Notes: generated by a model not told the origin, from the sequence alone. A DNA stretch of 64,000 nt from Mesobacillus jeotgali (GCF_031759225.1 NZ_CP134494.1:4028501-4092500), one strand, 5' to 3'. Numbered from the stretch's first letter, positions 7,122-16,490 are shown. Made by a program: numbers and translations.

Positions 7122-8639
7122 TTACCGCCTTTTTGACAATTCATACCCTAATTCAATAGCAGTGGTTTTTCGAAAATCATTAAAAACCTTTTGACGGAAT
7201 ATGTTTGGGTCAATACCTGGATTTCTTTGGGTTATTTTTGCTACACTAGGGTAAATTCCTTCTTCATTTAATTCATAAATGACTTTTAAAATCTGGGACT
7301 GAGTTTGTTCTAGACGTTTTCTTTTATTTTCGCTAATATAATTTGAGAACCTAGTTGATATTTCCTGACATAAAGTTGGATGATGCCTTTTTGCAATTTT
7401 ATATGATATATCATTATCATCTAAACATTTGATTAGACTTTCTGGCTCATCTTTTTTTAAGCTTTTTTCTAAAACTTCTTTAATTTTATTGTGCACCTGT
7501 ATATCTTGTTGGTTTTTGAAAGATAAGTACTTATCACTTATTTTCTTACCCAGAATTGGGTAATTCCAGTATACGTATTTAGAAGTAACCCCTAATTCAT
7601 TGCAAATTTGTCCCAGACTCCTTGGTTTATCTTTTTTTATCTCGTTTAGTAAAGAGCTATAAACCTTTTCTTTTGTAACCTTTTTTCGAAGTACACCTTG
7701 ATCAGTTATACACTTGTGGTTCAATATGTCATTTTCCATTGATAACGATAATAGTTCGTCAATCGTGCAATCTAGTTTTTGACAAATGGAAACAAGTGCT
7801 TCCGGACTTGGAATATGACGATTCTTCATCCAATCAATTAACTTATGATAACGTACGTCCAAAAACTGAGCAAAATCTAAAACCCTACCGATTTTTAAAC
7901 TTTCTTTTATCTGCGGAAGTACCAAACAGATGAAACTTTTACTTGGAAATGAAGTTTGTTTAGAACCAGATTCTAATAATTTCTTATAGTACTCTATTAG
8001 AAAAAGTTCTTCTTTAGATAAATATTCTTTTTTATTAGATGATTCACTTTCTCCTAACCATTGATAACAATACTGACAGTGCCCTACTAATGAGTGTCTA
8101 TGAATAAAAGCCAATTTTTTGCCACAGTTATGACAATGTTCCTTTAGTCTTGAATAATGGATCTCGCATTTTTCTATATCTGATACCAACCAAATCAATG
8201 GTTCATAAACGGGTTTTGATTCTTTTCTCCATTCTTCTAGACAAACCGGACACCACCTCTTGTGTTTTACAACAATATTCTTTGAAAATATCCCTTCCCA
8301 ATTTTTAAAGGTTAAATGTTCGATATCATTCCTCCCAGTCAATTTTTCTAGTACATTTATAAACTCTCGATTTATTGAACTTATGCCATTAATTAGATAA
8401 TAACGATTAGGTGCAAGCCTCTTAGCAAACTTATCTGTCAGATAAGTAGATTCTAAACGTGGTCCAATAGTTTCATTTAAAAGAATTGTAATAGGTACAT
8501 TATGATATATTGCTAGTCTGGATATATAACTAGATAAACTCTCTACATATGATGTGCCGAGACCAATAGGCTCTATTCCAAAAAAAACACTTCTCGGTTT
8601 AACCTCATTTATTTTTCTCTTGATCAACTGATCAATCAT
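7122..8639 (-). CDS. tniQ: TniQ/TnsD-family target-selection protein 1
   Basis: 505 residues. The N-terminus (G-I-E-P-I-G-L-G-T-S-Y-V-E-S-L-S-S-Y-I-S) is a clear TniQ domain. A zinc-finger region follows with W-C-P-V-C, a C-x2-H pair, H-C-H-N-C-G and G-H-C-Q-Y-C. The C-terminal half holds helix-turn-helix-like segments (an Xre-like stretch near residues 235-290, then repeats of the type S-L-G-Q-I-C-N-E-L-G-V-T). This long architecture matches TnsD, which binds a fixed attachment site and recruits TnsC. It is third in the tnsAB-tnsC-tniQ run and sits nearest the left end. It is the best candidate for the ssrA-recognising protein, but this is inference. Confidence 0.88.
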   Translation of the reverse strand: MIDQLIKRKINEVKPRSVFFGIEPIGLGTSYVESLSSYISRLAIYHNVPITILLNETIGPRLESTYLTDKFAKRLAPNRYYLINGISSINREFINVLEKLTGRNDIEHLTFKNWEGIFSKNIVVKHKRWCPVCLEEWRKESKPVYEPLIWLVSDIEKCEIHYSRLKEHCHNCGKKLAFIHRHSLVGHCQYCYQWLGESESSNKKEYLSKEELFLIEYYKKLLESGSKQTSFPSKSFICLVLPQIKESLKIGRVLDFAQFLDVRYHKLIDWMKNRHIPSPEALVSICQKLDCTIDELLSLSMENDILNHKCITDQGVLRKKVTKEKVYSSLLNEIKKDKPRSLGQICNELGVTSKYVYWNYPILGKKISDKYLSFKNQQDIQVHNKIKEVLEKSLKKDEPESLIKCLDDNDISYKIAKRHHPTLCQEISTRFSNYISENKRKRLEQTQSQILKVIYELNEEGIYPSVAKITQRNPGIDPNIFRQKVFNDFRKTTAIELGYELSKRR

Positions 8640-8702
8640 GATTTATTCCCCTCATATTAACTTTTTTAAGGGTTAAGACCATAAAAGCCTTAACCCTTCT
8701 AT

Positions 8703-9857
8703 CTATGCCTTACCTACTTTATTTCGAACCGGATTTGGTATACCTGGTTTTTTACTATTTGTCTTACGCTTTTTGGATGAATCTTTGGAAGACTGAGTAT
8801 CACTTGAATCTTCTTCAAGTTCACCTCTGTATAAACTTCTAATCATTTCCCTGAGTTCTCCATTATCTAAAAATTGCATTTCTCCATGAACCGCTTCTGA
8901 AGCTAGCCGAAAAACTTTCTTTAGACTTAATGCATTTTGTTTCAGATGAGCCAAAGTCACTGTATCAGCATTTTCTCTTAATGCTTGATTTAAACTGCGT
9001 TGTAACCACTGCTTTAAAATTCCAACACATCCAATGCTATTCTCATAAAGATATTGTGTATGTTGCACTAACTGAGGTTCAATTGAAACTGGGATTAATT
9101 TTTGAAACGAATTTATGCAACCTTTAAAAAAATTCATATCAGTTTTGTCCTGATTATCATAGCGGGGAAAGTGAATCTCCTTTACTCGACTTGTCAGTTG
9201 ACCATCAAGATTAATCATAGTATTCAAATCATAAGTACCAAACATAACAAATACAGTTCCTGCCATATTAGAGAGGGATTTAATTGAATTAAATTGTGTT
9301 ATTAACGCATCTGATCCCCCTCCAATTTTGAAGAAGTGCTGGGCTTCATCAATTAAAAAAGCTTTTGTTTCACGGTGGTAAAAAACTCTCTCAATAGATT
9401 GTCTCAACTCTGGTGAAGTGTTACTGTCAAAAGGACTAATGCTTTTTGATTTCTTTTTGTTCATCAAGTCATTAAGGTTGACTTTATATTCAACCATTTC
9501 TTCACTCATTGCTAATAAAACTCTCTTATAAAAGTCCTTCCAGTTAAATTTACGACTATCAGGATTAGGCAACTCCATACCAGAAACAGGAATAATAGAT
9601 TGATTTTCGGACATTTCTTTATTCATCTCTTTATTGATCTCATCTATTATCTCAAGTATCATTCTTGACTTCCCAATTCTTGATGGCCCGATCACCATTA
9701 TAATGTTATAATTTTGTTCTTTTATTTCTTTTATTACCTCATTTTTTACTTTCATGAAATGGGGATGTGCTAAGGTATACTCTTCAAAGAATTTTGTTTT
9801 TTCATCATTTGAAGCATTTAACAATTCTAAATCGAACATTCTTTCATCTTTACTCAT
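8703..9857 (-). CDS. tnsC: TnsC/TniB-type AAA+ ATPase of the transposon
   Basis: 384 residues. Walker A G-P-S-R-I-G-K-S is at residues 57-64 and Walker B F-L-I-D-E-A-Q-H at about 167-174, followed by sensor regions of the TniB/TnsC class. It would link the target-bound TniQ to the TnsAB transposase. The start codon overlaps the end of tnsAB by 8 bp, so the two are translationally coupled. The C-terminal tail is Ser/Lys-rich. All key motifs are intact. Confidence 0.9.
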   Translation of the reverse strand: MSKDERMFDLELLNASNDEKTKFFEEYTLAHPHFMKVKNEVIKEIKEQNYNIIMVIGPSRIGKSRMILEIIDEINKEMNKEMSENQSIIPVSGMELPNPDSRKFNWKDFYKRVLLAMSEEMVEYKVNLNDLMNKKKSKSISPFDSNTSPELRQSIERVFYHRETKAFLIDEAQHFFKIGGGSDALITQFNSIKSLSNMAGTVFVMFGTYDLNTMINLDGQLTSRVKEIHFPRYDNQDKTDMNFFKGCINSFQKLIPVSIEPQLVQHTQYLYENSIGCVGILKQWLQRSLNQALRENADTVTLAHLKQNALSLKKVFRLASEAVHGEMQFLDNGELREMIRSLYRGELEEDSSDTQSSKDSSKKRKTNSKKPGIPNPVRNKVGKA

Positions 9858-12498
9858 CCCCTACCCTCCCAAAGAGTAACAAATCTGTATCTTCACTTTC
9901 ATCAATTTCAGATTCTGGTTCTATTTCATATCCATTGGTTTCAACAGACGGCTTAATTTCCTCGAAATGAGACCCTTGTTCCTTGTTCCTATTGCTTATT
10001 TTATCTTCCCACAGTGACTTTTCGATTTCTTCGGTTTCGGAGATGAATTCTGCAATCATTTTATCCGTAAGTTGGTTGCCTTTTTCATATTGTTTTCTCT
10101 TTTCAAGTAACTCCTCAGTAATTTGCTTAAGCTCCTTCTCTGTTTTATTCTTTATAAATGCGTAATAGCTCGAGTAACACTTCACCCAACGCTTATTCAC
10201 AAAAGCATAAGCAATACCAATATTAAAAGGATCGTAACGAACTTCGACCTTTTTATTTTCAACTCTTGGGTCCTTTAATTCTTCGCAAAAGTAATAGAAA
10301 TAATTTAACTTAAATCCTTTTCCAGGATACACTTTTCTTTCTGGTATAACAGGATTAGGAAGTGTCATAAGAATAAAATCGTCATTATAAGGAATATAAG
10401 TATCTGGCCGTTTTCCAGTCTTAGCAAGCGACTGATTAAATACATTCTTTGGTGTATCAAATAACGCTGAATGTTCCTTATTGTCATAAATCTCATCAAT
10501 CCACTTTTCTAATCTCTCTACTAATAATTCCAATTTCCAAACCGCATGGTTTTCTGGATTAACAGATTTCGTAACTTGACGAACATTTTTCATTATTTGA
10601 GTATTTCCCTGCAAGTTATGAAAGAAGGCTTTATTTGCAACCCCAAACAACCGCTCTATTATGTTTCCATATCGTGCTTTAGCAGGAGGCCTAACCTTCT
10701 TAGTGACTTCATATCTCATTAAAAGAGCGTCAAAATAAGTGCTCTGGAAGTCTTTCCCTCCATCGACTACTACCAATTGTGGCAACCTATTATATTTCTT
10801 CACACATTCTCTGATAATCATCATTTCCGTTTTTTTACTAGGTGCATCAAATGACAAGTAGAAAGCAAGTATTCTTCTTGAAAATGCATCAATCAGAAAA
10901 GTACACCACGGCTTTTTTGTTTTCCCATTTCCTATATCAAGCCTTACATCAACTTGCGTGTGGTCAATATGAGCTATTTCAAAAGCTCTGTCCCCATGAC
11001 TTGGTGTGGTCTCATCAATAACCCAATGAAACTCTTCATACTCATATGCTGCTCTACTTCCCTCTCTATTATTTTTAAGTTCATACTGGCTTCTACGGTT
11101 AATTTCCTTGCAAAAAGTTTGGTAGGTTGCAGGGTTTCTAATACCACTCTCTTTGCAAAGTTTTTTATATTCTTGATGTACAATTTTTGCTGTTTTTAAT
11201 TTTATTGTTTTATAACTTTCATCAATTACTTTATTCATTAGTTCAATTGATTTAACTGGGATTTTCCTTTTATGATTCCCTCTACCTTTGTTATTGGGTA
11301 CTAACCCTAAAAATCCGTTTCCATAGAGTTCTTTGGCCTTGTTGAAATCCCGTTTCCAGTTTCGAATAGTTCTATCGGTTACTTTAATGTCGCTTATGTC
11401 TTCCCCTCGTTCTAGCTTTTTCAAAATCTCATACCTTCTGTTGGCTATTTCGTAATCTTCTTCAGTCGTAGCTTCAATTATCTCTTTAACTTTCGGATTA
11501 TCCATTGCATTTTTAATATCTATTCCAACTATATACCCTTCAGATATATAAGTCTCAAATACATCACGAGGAATAGAGTTATGCTCTCCTTGTTCTGAGG
11601 CTAAGAAGATCGTATTATGATCATGATTTATTATTTTCCACGGTTTATCTCCCCACATTAACATTGACCCAAATGATACCGTAATTTTTTGAGTTTTCTT
11701 TTGCTTTGCTTGTTCTCTCATATTAATAAAACTTATTTTTTGCTCTTTTGATAAATAAACCCTAACAGTCTCAGGTTCAATCAATAATGAATCAAATAGG
11801 TCAACATATATTATGCCTAATGCAATTAACGAATTGATATGATCTATTGTAAACTCATTACCAGCCAAATCACTTAGAGCTTGCAATGTAATTCCAGGAC
11901 ATGACATAATTTTTTTTCTGATTTCTTTCATACTTACTGGATCTGGCTCCTTACCTTTTAAGTAATCCTTCAAATAGACCAAATTTCTTTGTAGTCTCGG
12001 ACTTAACTCTTTGGAGGATACCACGAAAAAGTTTAATCCTAATTCTTTGCTGTATTCTTCACCTGGCGTATAATGCCATGTCCTTTCTTTATCCATATAA
12101 TACTTGGGGTTCTGTTTCTGTGAGAGCTTTATTAGCTCCTCCTCTGTCTTGCATTCAACCCAATAAGCCTTGTCCTTTTCAATAACAAAATAATCTGGAG
12201 TCCTCCATCCCACCTTTTTTAATTTTAAGCTCGGTGGTTGATCATAAAATTCCAGCACATTTTCATCAAACTCTAACATATAAACTGTCGGTAATTCGAC
12301 GTGCGAGCTTTCATATTGAATGGAAACTCCCATTTTTTTGCTTGGAAAAATACCAGAAGAATTTTTTGTTCCACCCCCGACACGTCTAGAAGGATCGGAA
12401 CTCCTTATTATTTGAATCTCTTCTGTAGCTTCCCTTGACAAATTCAATTTCTCAGCCCACTGATTAAATTCCTCAGATTTCATAGCCACACCTATCAC
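9850..12498 (-). CDS. tnsAB: TnsA-TnsB fusion transposase
   Basis: 882 residues in one reading frame. Residues about 35-190 are a TnsA endonuclease: E69, D102 (T-P-D-Y) and E115-C-K117 fit its catalytic site, and the D-Q-P-P motif is typical. After a linker with helix-turn-helix segments comes a TnsB core with D512 (I-D-H-T-Q-V-D), D579 (V-V-D-G-G) and E615 (I-I-E-R-L-F-G), that is DD(35)E. TnsA cuts the 5' ends and TnsB joins the 3' ends, so cut-and-paste transposition is expected. Fused TnsAB is known from some Tn7 relatives and type I-B CRISPR-associated transposons. Start is uncertain: GTG at 12489 or ATG at 12483 fit the AAAGGTG ribosome site better than 12498. Confidence 0.92.
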   Translation of the reverse strand: MIGVAMKSEEFNQWAEKLNLSREATEEIQIIRSSDPSRRVGGGTKNSSGIFPSKKMGVSIQYESSHVELPTVYMLEFDENVLEFYDQPPSLKLKKVGWRTPDYFVIEKDKAYWVECKTEEELIKLSQKQNPKYYMDKERTWHYTPGEEYSKELGLNFFVVSSKELSPRLQRNLVYLKDYLKGKEPDPVSMKEIRKKIMSCPGITLQALSDLAGNEFTIDHINSLIALGIIYVDLFDSLLIEPETVRVYLSKEQKISFINMREQAKQKKTQKITVSFGSMLMWGDKPWKIINHDHNTIFLASEQGEHNSIPRDVFETYISEGYIVGIDIKNAMDNPKVKEIIEATTEEDYEIANRRYEILKKLERGEDISDIKVTDRTIRNWKRDFNKAKELYGNGFLGLVPNNKGRGNHKRKIPVKSIELMNKVIDESYKTIKLKTAKIVHQEYKKLCKESGIRNPATYQTFCKEINRRSQYELKNNREGSRAAYEYEEFHWVIDETTPSHGDRAFEIAHIDHTQVDVRLDIGNGKTKKPWCTFLIDAFSRRILAFYLSFDAPSKKTEMMIIRECVKKYNRLPQLVVVDGGKDFQSTYFDALLMRYEVTKKVRPPAKARYGNIIERLFGVANKAFFHNLQGNTQIMKNVRQVTKSVNPENHAVWKLELLVERLEKWIDEIYDNKEHSALFDTPKNVFNQSLAKTGKRPDTYIPYNDDFILMTLPNPVIPERKVYPGKGFKLNYFYYFCEELKDPRVENKKVEVRYDPFNIGIAYAFVNKRWVKCYSSYYAFIKNKTEKELKQITEELLEKRKQYEKGNQLTDKMIAEFISETEEIEKSLWEDKISNRNKEQGSHFEEIKPSVETNGYEIEPESEIDESEDTDLLLFGRVGDE

Positions 12499-13041
12499 CT
12501 TTCTTTAACTGTATTTTCCCTTCATTAAAGCTAGATTGCTTCTCCATTAGCCATATTAGTCCATGTATAATAAGCACTTCTCTTTATTTCTTTCATTTTC
12601 CAAATTAATTTTGCTCTTCTGTTGGTTATATATCTAAAGATTCTTATTACCTCCTACATCTGCTCTAAAAAATGGATTACATAAACAATTTTGCATCAGT
12701 CAAACATATTTCATTTTTAATCAATTAAAGCATTGATTTCCCCTTTAAAATCGCCAAATTGCATCGGAATGAAAAAAATGAAATTTGTTTCATGAAATTT
12801 TCACAAAAGAAAACTCCCCCTTATTTATAAGGAGGAGTTTAAAAAGCGATATATAATTGATGAATTAGCTAAACAATACATTTTCATCACCACTGTATAT
12901 TTTTTATATTCTATATAGATTAATCCATATTATATAATCGAAATTTAATTTATATGTCAGTACACTAAAGAAATCCAAAATGGACTTTCAAAAATTATAT
13001 ACTAAAGCTTTTATTAAAACAACATATTTCCTAGAAAGTAA
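12499..13041. other. AT-rich intergenic region between tnsAB and tniQ2
   Basis: No gene is supported. It should hold the promoter of the tnsAB-tnsC-tniQ1 operon. A strong hairpin at 12811-12840 (AAACTCC / GGAGTTT with inner CCTTAT / ATAAGG) can end tniQ2 transcription. Nearby, 12768-12803 has three ATTTCAT/ATGAAAT-type half-sites that could be an operator; no protein can be assigned. Confidence 0.5.
12811..12840 (-). terminator. terminator of tniQ2
   Basis: Inverted repeat AAACTCC...GGAGTTT with a GC-containing inner stem and T-rich sequence after it on the minus strand, about 200 bp past the tniQ2 stop. It separates tniQ2 from the tnsAB operon. Confidence 0.6.
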
Positions 13042-14376
13042 TTATAATTTCACCTTATGTTTGATAAATAAATCCTGCCAATGTTTTTGCAATATCCTTT
13101 CTTTCAATACACCTTGCTTATTCATGAAAAATTCCATTTTTCTTCTGCTTGGATAGATTCCTTGTTGATACAAATTTATAAAAGTTTTCTCCAACAGGTC
13201 TTTTAGTTCGACTATTCTTTGATGTTTTCGCTCCTCAAGGTAATGCTTATATTGATTCGATATTTGAATACAAAGATTACCAAAGTTTCTATAGAGTGTT
13301 CTTTTATTTATACCTACCCTTTTTGCGGCAACTTCCATTGAAATAGTTTCTTCTCCTTGTATTATTTCTTCTAGTTGCTTTTGAATATATATATTGTCTA
13401 ACTGTTTTCTGACCTTTACTAAAGCGGCAACTTCTCTTTTCTCGTTATTCAAAGTTTCAATTTTTCCAACATCGACATTTTTAAATAACAATTGCTCAAT
13501 TCCGATGGTTAACTGATAACATATATACAGTTGATTATCTATTGTTGGCTTAACGTCACCTTTTAACCAACCACTAATTGTGTTTCGAGCAAATTTTAGT
13601 TTCTGGCTAAATTGATTAATAGCTCCATTAAATACTTTATCATTTATAAGATTGAGGTTTTCAACCAGCTTTAAATCTAATGGTAAAGGCACTTTATCCT
13701 CATTAGTTAACAATGTACTAATATTCAAGAAAACAAAGTTTTGCCACTCTAAACTCTCCTGATCACATAGCTTTATTTGATCCCCTCCCCCTAAACTTTG
13801 ATTACAATGTTGGCAAAGTCCCACTATCGATTGCCTACGTAGAATATCCTGTCTTTCATGGCATGATGGACACGTATTAACTAAATAACAAGAGTGAATG
13901 TGGCATACTTTTATAGGTTCTAGATACCAAATTAGGGGGTAGTATATCGTCTTTCTGTTATCTACCCATTCTTTAATACAACATGAACACCAAAACAACG
14001 CTTTTTTAAATAGTCCTCTTAAAGGTATGACATTTTTATATTTCAATAAAGTTAACTCTTGTAAGTCAATTCTTCTTGTCAGTTTCTTTAAGCAATAAAC
14101 CATGTCATAGGAATTTTCCATATATCCGTTTAAAGTTTTGGCTCCCTCATAGAAACGATTACCACCAAAATCACTGCTTCTGAGTAAATAATCCTTATCC
14201 ATAGTCGGTACTAAAAGCTTATTCACCAAATGGCCAACCGTAGTGGTATGCTCAAAGGCGATTCTGGTTAGATAACTTGTTAAGCTTTCAACAAATTCTG
14301 TCCCGATTCCAATCGGCTTTAAGTTGTAAAGGATACTTCTTGGAGTTCCTGATAAATTTTCATGCATGGAAGCCAC
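13042..14376 (-). CDS. tniQ: TniQ/TnsD-family target-selection protein 2
   Basis: 444 residues. N-terminal L-K-P-I-G-I-G-T-E-F-V-E-S-L-T-S-Y-L is the TniQ domain. Zinc-binding cysteines follow (F-W-C-S-C-C, C-H-I-H, C-P-S-C-H, L-C-Q-H-C). The C-terminal half has helix-turn-helix-like segments, including one close to G-I-N-K-R-T-L-Y-R. It is a clear but divergent paralogue of tniQ1 and about 60 residues shorter. It has its own transcription unit upstream of the tnsAB operon. Two TniQ-type proteins are known from elements with two targeting routes; here the second route is unknown, as no Cas proteins are present. Confidence 0.87.
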   Translation of the reverse strand: MASMHENLSGTPRSILYNLKPIGIGTEFVESLTSYLTRIAFEHTTTVGHLVNKLLVPTMDKDYLLRSSDFGGNRFYEGAKTLNGYMENSYDMVYCLKKLTRRIDLQELTLLKYKNVIPLRGLFKKALFWCSCCIKEWVDNRKTIYYPLIWYLEPIKVCHIHSCYLVNTCPSCHERQDILRRQSIVGLCQHCNQSLGGGDQIKLCDQESLEWQNFVFLNISTLLTNEDKVPLPLDLKLVENLNLINDKVFNGAINQFSQKLKFARNTISGWLKGDVKPTIDNQLYICYQLTIGIEQLLFKNVDVGKIETLNNEKREVAALVKVRKQLDNIYIQKQLEEIIQGEETISMEVAAKRVGINKRTLYRNFGNLCIQISNQYKHYLEERKHQRIVELKDLLEKTFINLYQQGIYPSRRKMEFFMNKQGVLKERILQKHWQDLFIKHKVKL

Positions 14377-14680
14377 CTCATTTTAGAGGTATTATTCCGC
14401 CTATTATGAAATTTATTCCAATTGATTTTAAGAAAGCACCCATTATCCTACCTACAATTATAGGTTTTGAATTTCCAATTTTATATTGAACAGTATATTT
14501 GCACTGCCCAGCAAGAGATCCATAAAAAACATAAGCGCTTCTTCAACATAAACCAGCTAATAGGAGTCAAGAACTTCTTATTAAAATATTTGTTCTTCCG
14601 TGTTATACTTTTGGAGGCACGCCAAATAACCCTCCAAATACTGTTTGGAAGGTTTTTCATTAACTGTTTTATCTTGTTCA
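14377..14680. other. gap between tniQ2 and the IS110 transposase gene
   Basis: No gene supported. It contains the tniQ2 upstream region and probably one end of the IS110 element. A hairpin at 14628-14652 (minus strand CCTTCC...GGAGGG with flanking AT) may be a terminator for the transposase gene. The exact IS end was not resolved because IS110 elements lack clear inverted repeats. Confidence 0.4.
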
Positions 14681-15883
14681 TTAAGCCATATCTAGGAACT
14701 GCTCATTCCTTTTTAGGATTGCATAAATCCAGTGTAAAAGCTTGTTTACACAAGCTATCAGTGCTACTTTTGAAGGCTTTCCTTCATTTCGTTTCCGATC
14801 ATAATACTCTTTTAGCTTCTTGTTCCTGGAGCTTCTTATACCGCATAAAACGGCCATATACAAAGCGTGCCGTAAACGGCTTGAACCTCGTTTAGTAATA
14901 TGATTTATAGTAGCTGTAAACTTACCTGATGAATGGACACTTGGATCAATTCCAGCGTAAGCCACAAGTTTTTTAGGGTGATTAAACCGGTCAATTTCTC
15001 CGATTTCGGAAATGATCGTTGCCGCGATCTTTCCTCCTATACCGGGAATTGATTGGATTATCTTACATTCTTCAATTTCTTCTGCCAGGACATCTATCTC
15101 TGCCTCTATATTGGATAGGTGTTCTTGGTACTGAAGAAGCATAGAGATATACATATCCAAACTGAACAACTGACTTTGATACACACCTTGTTGGAAAGGA
15201 TTTCGCTCAGCCGAAGCTATTAATTTAGCTACCCTCTCCCTGGCCCAACCTTCAGACCGTTTTATACGCATTCCCACAATTCGCTCCAGTATCTTTACTT
15301 CACCAGTCCTCAGAACATCTTCAGATGTAGGAAACTCCTTTAAAATCTGTAGAGAAACTTTTGAAAATAGATCTCCAAAGACTCCCCTATATTCCGGAAA
15401 TACCTGGTCAAGAATTGTGTGGAATTGAAGTTTTGCCTGAATGTAAAGGTTCGAAACGGCTTCGTATTGCCTTGACAGTGTTCTTAAATTTAGTAGCCTT
15501 AGTCCTCGTTTCTTATAAGGCTCAAATTCTTCCTTGTAATACAAAACACAAAGTTGATATGCATCCACGGCATCCGTCTTTACCTTTCTAAGACTGGTTT
15601 TCTTGGCCTGATGAGAAATGATGGGGTTTACCAAGATATATAGATATTGACTCTCCTCCAGACATTGAATAATTGGTGTATGGTAATGACCTGTAGATTC
15701 AAGAATTACTGCTGGTCTAACGCCAGTCTTTCTTTCTATCTCTTTCAAAAAAGAGATGAAGGTATCTAAATCCTCCTTGATATGTTTTATCCTGAAGCTC
15801 TTTCCAAATGGCTTGTCTTTATCTAGAAATGCCTGAGCTTCACTTTCTCCTTTGGCCACATCCAGGCCAACTACTGGATTCAA
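14681..15883 (-). CDS. IS110-family transposase
   Basis: 400 residues. The N-terminal DEDD/RuvC-like domain starts V-V-G-L-D-V-A-K-G and contains E-S-T-G-H-Y and K-T-D-A-V-D-A. The C-terminal Transposase_20 domain has I-P-G-I-G-x-x-I-A-A-T-I, Y-A-G-I-D-P and the conserved Ser region S-S-G-K, G-S-S-R-L-R. These are the usual order and length for IS110/IS1111 enzymes, so it looks intact. The start is a TTG with ribosome site GGGAGAG. Its minus-strand upstream leader probably encodes the guide (bridge) RNA. Confidence 0.92.
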   Translation of the reverse strand: MNPVVGLDVAKGESEAQAFLDKDKPFGKSFRIKHIKEDLDTFISFLKEIERKTGVRPAVILESTGHYHTPIIQCLEESQYLYILVNPIISHQAKKTSLRKVKTDAVDAYQLCVLYYKEEFEPYKKRGLRLLNLRTLSRQYEAVSNLYIQAKLQFHTILDQVFPEYRGVFGDLFSKVSLQILKEFPTSEDVLRTGEVKILERIVGMRIKRSEGWARERVAKLIASAERNPFQQGVYQSQLFSLDMYISMLLQYQEHLSNIEAEIDVLAEEIEECKIIQSIPGIGGKIAATIISEIGEIDRFNHPKKLVAYAGIDPSVHSSGKFTATINHITKRGSSRLRHALYMAVLCGIRSSRNKKLKEYYDRKRNEGKPSKVALIACVNKLLHWIYAILKRNEQFLDMA

Positions 15884-16085
15884 TGATTATCTCTCCCTTT
15901 GTTTACTCGCCAGTAACCCCAATACCTTCCTGTAGTTCCATAGCTTCGCTTGTTATACGAGATCAAAATTGTCCCAACCAGCCTCAAACATCATTCTACA
16001 AGTAGGGGGCGAACAGTTTATATTACGAGATCTAACTCCCACGCACCCGTACGTTCTACCCTGGCTACTGAAATAATAGGTCCTA
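15884..16085 (-). ncRNA. putative IS110 bridge RNA region
   Basis: About 200 bp of non-coding DNA directly upstream of the IS110 start. IS110-group elements encode a bridge RNA here, with two loops that pair to target and donor DNA. The stretch is less AT-rich than its surroundings and contains short complementary blocks, including two copies of GATCTCGTA(A/T)A (near 15955-15965 and 16032-16042 on the minus strand). I did not fold it; the call rests on position and family knowledge. Confidence 0.4.
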
Positions 16086-16087
16086 TA

Positions 16088-16127
16088 AAAAAAAGAGCCA
16101 ACCAGTAAATACTGGTTAACTCTATAA
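16088..16127 (-). terminator. terminator of the split NUDIX gene
   Basis: Minus strand GAGTTAACCAGTA / TACTGGTTGGCTC stem followed by eight T. It lies 15 bp after the stop codon of the NUDIX 3' part. Confidence 0.75.
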
Positions 16128-16141
16128 TACGAAGGCACCCG

Positions 16142-16281
16142 TTACTTCAATAGAGATTGGGACTTGTATTCTTTCGTTATGTAGTCCATTAAAAAATCTC
16201 TATCTTCTGGAAATGATAATTCGAAAGTCTTTATTTCATCAACGTTTTTCCAAGCAATATCATAAATCAGATTATCTGGAT
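16142..16281 (-). pseudogene. NUDIX hydrolase, 3' part (split by transposon)
   Basis: Codes for the last 45 or so residues: D-N-L-I-Y-D-I-A-W-K-N-V-D-E ... F-P-E-D-R-D-F-L-M-D-Y, the usual C-terminus of small MutT-like proteins. It continues exactly, in frame, from the 5' part at 19566-19860 when the inserted element and one 6-bp duplication are removed (G-G-K-R-N-F-Q-D-P | D-N-L-I-Y-D). The intact gene would encode about 144 residues. It cannot make a functional enzyme now. Confidence 0.85.
16276..16281. repeat. 6-bp target duplication, left copy (CTGGAT)
   Basis: CTGGAT just before the element end TGTTTTTGACG; repeated at 19560-19565 after the other end. Confidence 0.85.
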
Positions 16282-16398
16282 TGTTTTTGACGCCATTAAT
16301 TATCCGAAAGTTGACGGTATTGCCTGTCCAGAATTAGTCGATTATAATGTCCGTATATAATTCGAAACATTTCGACATTTATTCTGGAGAAAGGAAAA

Positions 16399-16450
16399 GA
16401 CGTCCCCCATAAATGTATAACTGCGCCAACAGTTATACAGGAGACGTCCC
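16399..16450. repeat. large hairpin inside the nested transposon end
   Basis: Two-level inverted repeat: GACGTC(C) at 16399 and GGAGACGTC at 16441 enclose GTATAACTG (16415-16423) and CAGTTATAC (16430-16438) around a 6-nt loop. It lies between the left end sites and the first gene and may be an insulating terminator or a regulatory element. Confidence 0.6.
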
Positions 16451-16490
16451 ACCAAAAAGTATATGGTTATTGTATCAGATTATCAGCTGA

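Larger units (their letters stand above)
14590..16085 (-). mobile_element. IS110-family insertion sequence (approximate limits)
   Basis: Defined by a complete IS110 transposase and flanking non-coding ends. Limits are estimates: the right side must end before the NUDIX gene's terminator at about 16090, the left side after tniQ2. IS110 members have no terminal inverted repeats to mark the ends and move with a bridge RNA coded next to the transposase. Confidence 0.55.

Noticed and set aside
14467..14895. Plus-strand ORF over the IS110 end
   Set aside because: Overlaps the IS110 transposase gene in antisense and lacks any recognisable domain or ribosome site.
6924..16085. CRISPR-associated transposon
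   Set aside because: TnsAB fusion and two TniQ proteins fit, but no Cas6/7/8/5 or Cas12k-like gene and no repeat-spacer array is present in the element.
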